A DNA stretch of 64,000 nucleotides from Haemophilus parainfluenzae (lineage in GTDB: Bacteria; Pseudomonadota; Gammaproteobacteria; Enterobacterales; Pasteurellaceae): assembly GCF_014931375.1 (NCBI RefSeq), contig NZ_CP063117.1, positions 682,001-746,000 on the forward strand, in the 5' to 3' direction. Below, piece after piece: positions 58,632 through 64,000 of the stretch. The notes beneath the pieces were generated by a model. That model did not search any database, was not told where the DNA came from, and was given only the letters and a program-made list of their open reading frames with translations. The position numbers were made by a program, and so were the translations under genes. Each line of letters begins with the position of its first letter. The stretch's first letter is position 1.

Positions 58632-58666
58632 AAAAAAGCACAGAATGAAATCATACATTCTGTGCC
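58631..58666 (-). terminator. Terminator of engB, lying within the comM promoter
   Basis: On the minus strand GCACAGAATG and CATTCTGTGC form a perfect 10-bp stem with a TATGATTT loop and seven T's. It lies between the comM CRP-S site and the comM -10. Confidence 0.87.
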
Positions 58667-58671
58667 TTTTT

Positions 58672-58687
58672 TGCGATCGAGATCGCA
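58672..58687. promoter_or_regulatory. CRP-S (Sxy-dependent) site of comM
   Basis: TGCGA-TCGAGA-TCGCA is a perfect CRP-S core with TTTTT on one side. Transcription towards comM runs on the minus strand. Confidence 0.85.
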
Positions 58688-58712
58688 GAAATCATTTTTT
58701 CTTGATAAAAAA

Positions 58713-59327
58713 CTACACGAAAAGTGGCGCAAACCAACTATCTAATTTGCCCGCTAATTTATCAATACCAATTTTATTTTGTGCAGAAAAAGCCTCGACT
58801 TGAATATCACCTTGGAAGGGTAAAATCGCTTCACGTACCATTTTAACTTGTTTACTACGCGCACTTTGACTGAGTTTATCCGCTTTAGTTAAAAGTAACA
58901 TAACCGGTAAATCAGCAGAAACTGCCCATTCGATCATTTGTTGATCGAGATCTTTTAACGGATGGCGAATATCCATTAAAACAACAAGTCCGCCTAAACA
59001 TTCGCGTTTTTGCAAATATTCTCCGAGGGATTTTTGCCACTCGATTTTCATTTTTTCAGGAACGGCAGCATAGCCATAGCCAGGTAAATCCACTAGTTTA
59101 CAATTCGGCTCCACCTCAAAAAGATTGATGAGCTGTGTACGACCAGGTGTTTTAGAGGTTCGAGCTAAGCTTTTCTGATTGGTTAATGCATTAAGTGCAG
59201 TCGATTTTCCTGCATTTGAACGCCCAGCAAAAGCAATTTCAATTCCAGTATCCTCTGGAATGGAACGAATATTGGGGGCGCTAGTAAGAAAATGCGTTTT
59301 ATGATAATTCAGTTTAATTTCAGACAT
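58713..59327 (-). CDS. engB: Ribosome-biogenesis GTPase EngB (YihA/YsxC)
   Basis: An essential GTPase for 50S assembly. The 204-residue protein has G1 GRSNAGKST near residue 35, G3 DLPGYGYA, G4 TKADK and G5-like AFSAQNK. ATG 59327 has Shine-Dalgarno AAAGGA; an upstream in-frame ATG adds ten residues. Its terminator falls in the comM promoter. Confidence 0.96.
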   Translation of the reverse strand: MSEIKLNYHKTHFLTSAPNIRSIPEDTGIEIAFAGRSNAGKSTALNALTNQKSLARTSKTPGRTQLINLFEVEPNCKLVDLPGYGYAAVPEKMKIEWQKSLGEYLQKRECLGGLVVLMDIRHPLKDLDQQMIEWAVSADLPVMLLLTKADKLSQSARSKQVKMVREAILPFQGDIQVEAFSAQNKIGIDKLAGKLDSWFAPLFV

Positions 59328-59439
59328 AATAGTTCCTTTCATCAATTGCCCTAGCATATCACAAATAGAAAAATTGCTGAAATTATGAGAGAATGCGAGC
59401 TTTGCGTGATTTAAAGCATCTTTAATTATATTAATAACT

Positions 59440-60309
59440 ATGGAATCTCAAGAAAATCAATATCGCTGGCCAAAAGAGGAAGCCATTTATCCCGATAGGC
59501 CAGGGCGTTCTTATGCGCTTAAGCGCCTACGTTATCGTCTTCGATCTTTTTTACATCAAGGCTCAATTGTTCACTTTGAGCAATTTATTAATCAGCATCC
59601 TTTTCTTGTTACATTATTAAATGAGCATGCAGATTATAGCTACCCATTAGTTTATCGTTTTTTAGATAAACGTTTTAATAGCAAACAGCGTTTCCAAGCT
59701 ATCTGCGACAATCTACTTTTTTTACCTGAAAAATTAACCGCACTTTCAGCTCCCATTTATAAAACGCCATTAAGTTTTGGTGAAGTGATTCCTGATTTTG
59801 AAATGACATTATCGATGACTACACACCAACCGATGGAAGGTTATTGGGTATTGGAGTTATGGCATAAACCACGTAATGAATTAGTGTATTTGCTTACTTT
59901 TGCCAAACTTGGTGAGGCATTACTTATTTCTGTGGTGCAAGGCCCCAATTTTGAAGGTTCCAAAGAGATGGTGAAGCAATTGACAAAAACGTGCCATGGT
60001 TTACGCCCTGCTTATTTGATGGTAGAAGCGATGAAAGCATTGACGAAAGCATTAGGTTTCAAAACGTTATTAGGCATTCCTCAAAAATATCAAAATAAAT
60101 CGCGTTTTATTCAAAGTTCACATTATGTTGTAGATTATGATGCGATTTTTTCTGAATCAGGTGGACAGTTGAAAGACTATTGGGAATTGCCTTTAGAGAT
60201 AGACAGAAATCTTGACGATGTGCCGAGTAAGAAGCGTTCTATGTATCGTAAACGTTATGCGATGTTGGATGATTTAGCTAGAGTAATCGAAGAAAAGTTA
60301 GAATTGTAA
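59440..60309 (+). CDS. VirK/YbjX-family protein (DUF535)
   Basis: A 289-residue protein of the VirK/YbjX group. Conserved segments include [22 protein letters not shown] mid N-terminal half, [39 protein letters not shown], and [17 protein letters not shown] at the C terminus. No signal peptide or membrane helix is visible. Relatives affect virulence or antimicrobial-peptide resistance, but the activity is unknown. It diverges from engB, with no strong Shine-Dalgarno before ATG 59440. Confidence 0.85.
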   Translation: MESQENQYRWPKEEAIYPDRPGRSYALKRLRYRLRSFLHQGSIVHFEQFINQHPFLVTLLNEHADYSYPLVYRFLDKRFNSKQRFQAICDNLLFLPEKLTALSAPIYKTPLSFGEVIPDFEMTLSMTTHQPMEGYWVLELWHKPRNELVYLLTFAKLGEALLISVVQGPNFEGSKEMVKQLTKTCHGLRPAYLMVEAMKALTKALGFKTLLGIPQKYQNKSRFIQSSHYVVDYDAIFSESGGQLKDYWELPLEIDRNLDDVPSKKRSMYRKRYAMLDDLARVIEEKLEL

Positions 60310-60314
60310 AAGTA

Positions 60315-60347
60315 AAAAGTGCGGTGAATTTTAACCGCACTTTTGGT
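60315..60347. terminator. Bidirectional uptake-sequence pair terminator
   Basis: AAGTGCGGT (60317-60325) and ACCGCACTT (60334-60342) with A/T flanks, between the VirK-like gene and convergent oppF. Confidence 0.85.
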
Positions 60348-60348
60348 T

Positions 60349-61347
60349 TTATAAGACTTTCAAACATGCCACAAAATGGCTGTTGTTTTGGCTGGTGAAA
60401 GGTGGTTTTTGTTTCGCACAATTTTCATCGGCTTTTAGGCAGCGAGTACGGAACACACAACCAGACGGTGGATTAATTGGCGAAGGTAGCTCGCCTTCAA
60501 GTAATTCGATAGACTTATTGCGTTCCAATTTTGGATCGGGAATTGGAACTGCAGACATTAAGGCTTTGGTATAAGGATGTTTGGTATTGTTATATACTTC
60601 CTCATCGCTGCCTAATTCCATGGCATTACCTAAATACATCACCAATACGCGGTCAGAAATATGTTTTACCACCGCTAAATCATGGGCGATGAAAATTAAG
60701 GAAAGCCCCATTTCTTTTTGCAGGGATTTCAATAAATTTACCACTTGAGCCTGAATGGACACGTCTAACGCAGAAACAGGTTCATCACAAATGATCATTT
60801 TCGGCTCAATGATTAACGCACGAGCGATACCGATACGCTGACATTGACCACCAGAAAACTCATGAGGATAGCGGTTAATCAAGTTTGGTAAAAGCCCGAC
60901 TTTTAACATCATCGCTTGTACTTTTTCTTTCACTTCAGCGGCACTTAAGTGCGGTTGGTAGATCTTTAATGGTTCGGCAATGATTTCGCCAATGTTCATT
61001 CGCGGGTTGAGAGAAGCGAGTGGATCTTGGAAAATCATTTGAATATCTTTACGAGTATCTTTCCATTGTTTAGCTGATTGTTTTCGTAAATTTTTACCAA
61101 GCCACAAGATCTCCCCTTCACTCGCTTCGACTAAGCCGATGATGGCACGTGCAAGCGTGGATTTACCACAGCCCGATTCACCTACTACACCGAGGGTTTC
61201 ACCTTCATAAAGCTTAAAGGAAACATCCTTTACTGCTTTTAAGGTTTGAGGTTTGGCGAAGAAAAGGGATTTATCATTTTTAATTTTAAAACTGACGCCT
61301 AAGTGATTGACTTCAAGGAGTAATTCTTTGTTATTTGAAACTGTCAT
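60349..61347 (-). CDS. oppF: Oligopeptide ABC transporter ATPase OppF
   Basis: OppF is one of two ATPases powering oligopeptide import. The 332-residue protein has Walker A GESGCGKSTLARA, signature FSGGQCQRIGIARAL and Walker B MIICDEPVSALDVS. The OppD/F C-terminal extension carries Cys residues (CVFRTRCLKADENCAKQKP) as in iron-sulfur-binding relatives. Start ATG 61347 overlaps the oppD stop by ATGA. An uptake signal lies at 60947-60955. Last gene of oppBCDF. Confidence 0.95.
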   Translation of the reverse strand: MTVSNNKELLLEVNHLGVSFKIKNDKSLFFAKPQTLKAVKDVSFKLYEGETLGVVGESGCGKSTLARAIIGLVEASEGEILWLGKNLRKQSAKQWKDTRKDIQMIFQDPLASLNPRMNIGEIIAEPLKIYQPHLSAAEVKEKVQAMMLKVGLLPNLINRYPHEFSGGQCQRIGIARALIIEPKMIICDEPVSALDVSIQAQVVNLLKSLQKEMGLSLIFIAHDLAVVKHISDRVLVMYLGNAMELGSDEEVYNNTKHPYTKALMSAVPIPDPKLERNKSIELLEGELPSPINPPSGCVFRTRCLKADENCAKQKPPFTSQNNSHFVACLKVL

Positions 61348-62315
61348 AGGATAAATTTCTCCACGGGTAACCAACAATTGCGTAATTGACCTTCATTAAA
61401 TGCGGTCAGTTTTGGCGCAGTTTGGCATTGTTCTGTTGCAAATTGGCAACGGGGCGAGAATGGACAACCTTTTGGCAAATGCAATAAATTCGGCGGATTG
61501 CCTGGAATGGTGACCAAGTGTTCTTCATTGCCATCTAAGCGAGGAATCGCATCCATTAAGCCAATAGAATAAGGATGAGTTGGATGATAGAAAATTTGCT
61601 CTGCTGTGCCGTATTCCATGGTTCGTCCGGCATACATCACCATCACTTGATCGCAAATACCCGCCACGACACCAAGATCATGGGTAATCATAATAATCGC
61701 GGTATTAAACTCACGTTTTAACTCATTTAACAAAGTCATGATTTGCGCTTGAACAGTCACATCCAAAGCGGTTGTTGGTTCATCGGCAATAAGTAGTTTT
61801 GGACGGCATAATAAAGCCATCGCAATCATCACCCGTTGACGCATACCACCTGAAAACTCGTGTGGATACATGCCCATGCGTTTTTTAGCTTCTGGCATTT
61901 TTACCGCATCCAGCATTTTCACGGATTCAGCAAAGGCGGTTTGTTTATCATAGCCTTTGTGCAACTGCAGGACTTCCATGAGCTGTTCACCGATTTTCAT
62001 GTAAGGGTTGAGAGACGTCATCGGATCTTGGAAAATCATGGAAATTTGCTCGGCACGGATTTTATTCAATTCAGCCTTCGGTAAATTAACCAATTCTTTA
62101 CCTTCAAAGATGGCGGAACCTTCCACTGTACCATTGGCCGCCAATAAGCCCATTAAAGCAAAGGCAGTTTGTGATTTGCCTGAACCACTTTCACCCACGA
62201 TGCCTAGCGTGCTTCCCGCATTAAGCGTGAAGTTTAAATCATTCACTGCAGTGACGGTACCATCGGGTGTTTTGAAGCGAACGTAGAGATTTTTTACATC
62301 TAATAAAGGATTCAT
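61344..62315 (-). CDS. oppD: Oligopeptide ABC transporter ATPase OppD
   Basis: The partner ATPase of OppF. The 323 residues include Walker A GESGSGKSQTAFALMGLL near residue 40, signature FSGGMRQRVMIAMAL and Walker B LLIADEPTTALDVT. The C-terminal oligopeptide extension has Cys motifs (GCPFSPRCQFATEQCQ). It lies 9 bp after oppC and overlaps oppF. Confidence 0.95.
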   Translation of the reverse strand: MNPLLDVKNLYVRFKTPDGTVTAVNDLNFTLNAGSTLGIVGESGSGKSQTAFALMGLLAANGTVEGSAIFEGKELVNLPKAELNKIRAEQISMIFQDPMTSLNPYMKIGEQLMEVLQLHKGYDKQTAFAESVKMLDAVKMPEAKKRMGMYPHEFSGGMRQRVMIAMALLCRPKLLIADEPTTALDVTVQAQIMTLLNELKREFNTAIIMITHDLGVVAGICDQVMVMYAGRTMEYGTAEQIFYHPTHPYSIGLMDAIPRLDGNEEHLVTIPGNPPNLLHLPKGCPFSPRCQFATEQCQTAPKLTAFNEGQLRNCWLPVEKFIL

Positions 62316-62324
62316 GATTCGCTC

Positions 62325-63260
62325 CTATCTATCTTTTGGATCGAGCGCATCACGCAACCCGTCACCGATAAAGTTAAAACAAAACAGTGTGAGACAAAGG
62401 AAAAATGCCGGGAAAATTAATAGCCAAGGCGAGACTTCCATTTGTGCTGCTCCATCACTTAATAGTGCACCCCAGCTACTCATCGGCTCTTGTGTTCCTA
62501 AGCCTAAGAAACTTAAGAATGATTCGAAAAGAATAAGTCCAGGTACTTCAAGTGAGGCATATACTGCTACTAAGCCCAATACATTTGGAATAATATGTTT
62601 GAAAATGATTTGGCGACGTGACACGCCACAAACGATGGCGGCTTCGACGAATTCTTTATTTTTCAAACTAAGGGTTTGACCACGTACGATACGTGCAAGA
62701 CCAAGCCAAGCAATGGCACCAATTGCGATAAAAATTAAGAAAATGTTTTGGCCAAAAAGGGTCACTAATAAAATGACGAAGAACATAAATGGAAATGAGC
62801 TAAGAATTTCCAAAAAGCGCATCATCAACATATCCGTTTTACCACCTACATAGCCGGAAATCGCACCATAAATTGTGCCGATAGTGACGGAAATGAAAGC
62901 ACCCGCGATACCGACCAATAATGAAATCCGTCCACCGATAGCGGTACGCACCAGTAAGTCTCGACCAGAAGCATCCGTACCGAAGAAGTGATAGCCTTCC
63001 ATTGTTGGTGGAGAGCTCATCATATTCCAATCGGTATCTTCATAGGTAAAGGGGAAGAACCAAGGTGCTACGGTAATAAATACAATAATAAACGCTAAAA
63101 TAATCAGACTGGCAACGGCCGCTTTGTTGCGGAAAAAACGGCGTTTCGCATCTTGCCAGAGACTGCGGCCTTCCAGTTGCATTTCTTCAATACGGTCAGC
63201 TACTTGTTCCACAAAATCCGCATTTTTCTGATTAATCGGCTGAGTACGATAATCTGTCAT
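62325..63260 (-). CDS. oppC: Oligopeptide ABC permease OppC
   Basis: A 311-residue inner-membrane permease with six helices, an N-terminal cytoplasmic segment (about 1-45) and the EAA loop (EAAIVCGVSRRQIIFKHIIPN). GTDASGRDLLVRTAIGGR is the OppC hallmark near residue 94. It lies 9 bp after oppB. Confidence 0.95.
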   Translation of the reverse strand: MTDYRTQPINQKNADFVEQVADRIEEMQLEGRSLWQDAKRRFFRNKAAVASLIILAFIIVFITVAPWFFPFTYEDTDWNMMSSPPTMEGYHFFGTDASGRDLLVRTAIGGRISLLVGIAGAFISVTIGTIYGAISGYVGGKTDMLMMRFLEILSSFPFMFFVILLVTLFGQNIFLIFIAIGAIAWLGLARIVRGQTLSLKNKEFVEAAIVCGVSRRQIIFKHIIPNVLGLVAVYASLEVPGLILFESFLSFLGLGTQEPMSSWGALLSDGAAQMEVSPWLLIFPAFFLCLTLFCFNFIGDGLRDALDPKDR

Positions 63261-63269
63261 AATTTATCC

Positions 63270-64000
63270 TTAATAACGAATTTTTGGATCGATGATGGCG
63301 TATAAAATATCCACAATCGCATTAAATAAAATGGTTAATGTGCCCACTAAAATAGTAAGACTTAAAACTAAAGAATAATCGCGGTTTAATGCACCGTTTA
63401 CAAATAATAAGCCCATGCCAGGCAAACCAAATACACTTTCGATAACCATTGAGCCAGTAATAATCCCTACGAAAGCCGGGCCTAAATAGGTAATCACGGG
63501 TAAAAGAGCAGGACGTAAAGCATGTTTTAAAATGATTCTTGAGGTTGAAAGTCCTTTTGCTTTAGCGGTACGAATAAAGTTGGAATGCAGTACTTCAATC
63601 ATGGATCCGCGCATGATACGTGCAATCCCTGCAACATAAGCGATAGTTAATGAGGCAACGGGTAAAATAATGTACATTGCTGAACCGCCATTCCAACCGC
63701 CAGCAGGTAACCAACCTAAATAAATGGCGAAAATCAGCACTAAGACTGGTGCGAAGACGAAGCTTGGCATAATGACGCCAAGCATTGAGAAACTCATCAA
63801 AATATAATCCCAACGGCTATTTTGATTGAGCGCGGCAAGCGTACCCGCTGTGACACCTAATACCACTGCAAAGGCGAAGGCGACCATCCCTAATTTTAAG
63901 GAAACAGGGAAGGCTGATGCGATTAAATCATTGACCGATTGATCTTTATATTTAAAAGAGGGACCAAAATCGCCTTTGGAAAGATTTTCCAAATAAAGGA
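63270..64000 (-). CDS. oppB: Oligopeptide ABC permease OppB, 3' part (start outside window)
   Basis: About 243 C-terminal residues of a permease normally of about 306. The frame is open to base 64000, so the start and upstream oppA are beyond the edge. KGDFGPSFKYKDQSVNDL is near the visible start, the EAA loop is TAKAKGLSTSRIILKHALRPA, and several membrane helices follow. A TTG near 63992 should not be taken as the start. Confidence 0.94.
   Translation of the reverse strand, partial: LYLENLSKGDFGPSFKYKDQSVNDLIASAFPVSLKLGMVAFAFAVVLGVTAGTLAALNQNSRWDYILMSFSMLGVIMPSFVFAPVLVLIFAIYLGWLPAGGWNGGSAMYIILPVASLTIAYVAGIARIMRGSMIEVLHSNFIRTAKAKGLSTSRIILKHALRPALLPVITYLGPAFVGIITGSMVIESVFGLPGMGLLFVNGALNRDYSLVLSLTILVGTLTILFNAIVDILYAIIDPKIRY

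Overview
The window is a chromosomal segment of a Haemophilus-type member of the Pasteurellaceae, most like Haemophilus parainfluenzae. I base this on about 46 exact copies of the 9-bp Haemophilus uptake signal AAGTGCGGT (either strand), moderately AT-rich DNA, protein D (GlpQ), the six-gene comA-F operon, and neighbourhoods typical of the genus (tsaD/rpsU/dnaG/rpoD, ligA/zipA/cysZ/cysK). The species call is an inference. Almost all of the window is conserved core genome. I see no tRNA, rRNA, CRISPR array, insertion sequence or prophage.

Layout. 1-3.6 kb: the 3' part of purL, an RclC-like membrane protein, and an AT-rich gene of unknown function that appears split by a T7 homopolymer. 3.7-13 kb: a glycerol-3-phosphate block (glpQ, a periplasmic beta-propeller protein and glpT diverging from glpABC), then a TPR/DUF218 protein. 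13-17.7 kb: asnA/asnC, a PuuB-like oxidase diverging from potD, and a PACE efflux protein. 17.8-27.3 kb: purB, hflD, trpS, a YfcZ-family protein, a YjjW-like radical-SAM activase, nupC-deoD, greB and tex. 27.4-31.2 kb: two small genes, one a likely orphan contact-dependent-inhibition immunity gene preceded by what reads as a toxin C-terminal remnant, then divergent glpK/glpF. 31.2-35.6 kb: an amino-acid (probably cystine) ABC importer, cysK and cysZ. 35.7-41.5 kb: zipA-ligA, a coiled-coil protein, a YgiW/BOF protein and tyrP. 41.5-49.2 kb: tdk, a small membrane protein and tsaD diverging from rpsU-dnaG-rpoD, then psiE and rlmJ. 49.2-58.6 kb: mrcA diverging from comABCDEF-nfuA, then comM. 58.7-64 kb: engB, a VirK/YbjX-family protein and the oppBCDF operon, cut at the window end.

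How the parts work together. The glp genes cover outer-membrane-side phosphodiester hydrolysis (GlpQ), uptake (GlpT, GlpF), phosphorylation (GlpK) and anaerobic oxidation (GlpABC). Both divergent glp control regions carry perfect TGTGA-N6-TCACA CRP sites and candidate GlpR half-sites. The comA and comM promoters each carry a CRP-S (Sxy-dependent) site, and in both the site centre is 48.5 bp from the -10 hexamer. The ygiW gene is preceded by two QseB/PmrA-type CTTAA-N6-CTTAA boxes, one on each strand, although no qseBC genes are in the window. Many convergent gene ends use inverted pairs of uptake sequences as terminators.

The best candidates for something undescribed are the orphan toxin-remnant/immunity pair at about 27.8-28.5 kb, the T7-interrupted gene at 2.7-3.6 kb, the beta-propeller protein inside the glp block, and the engB terminator that lies inside the comM promoter.
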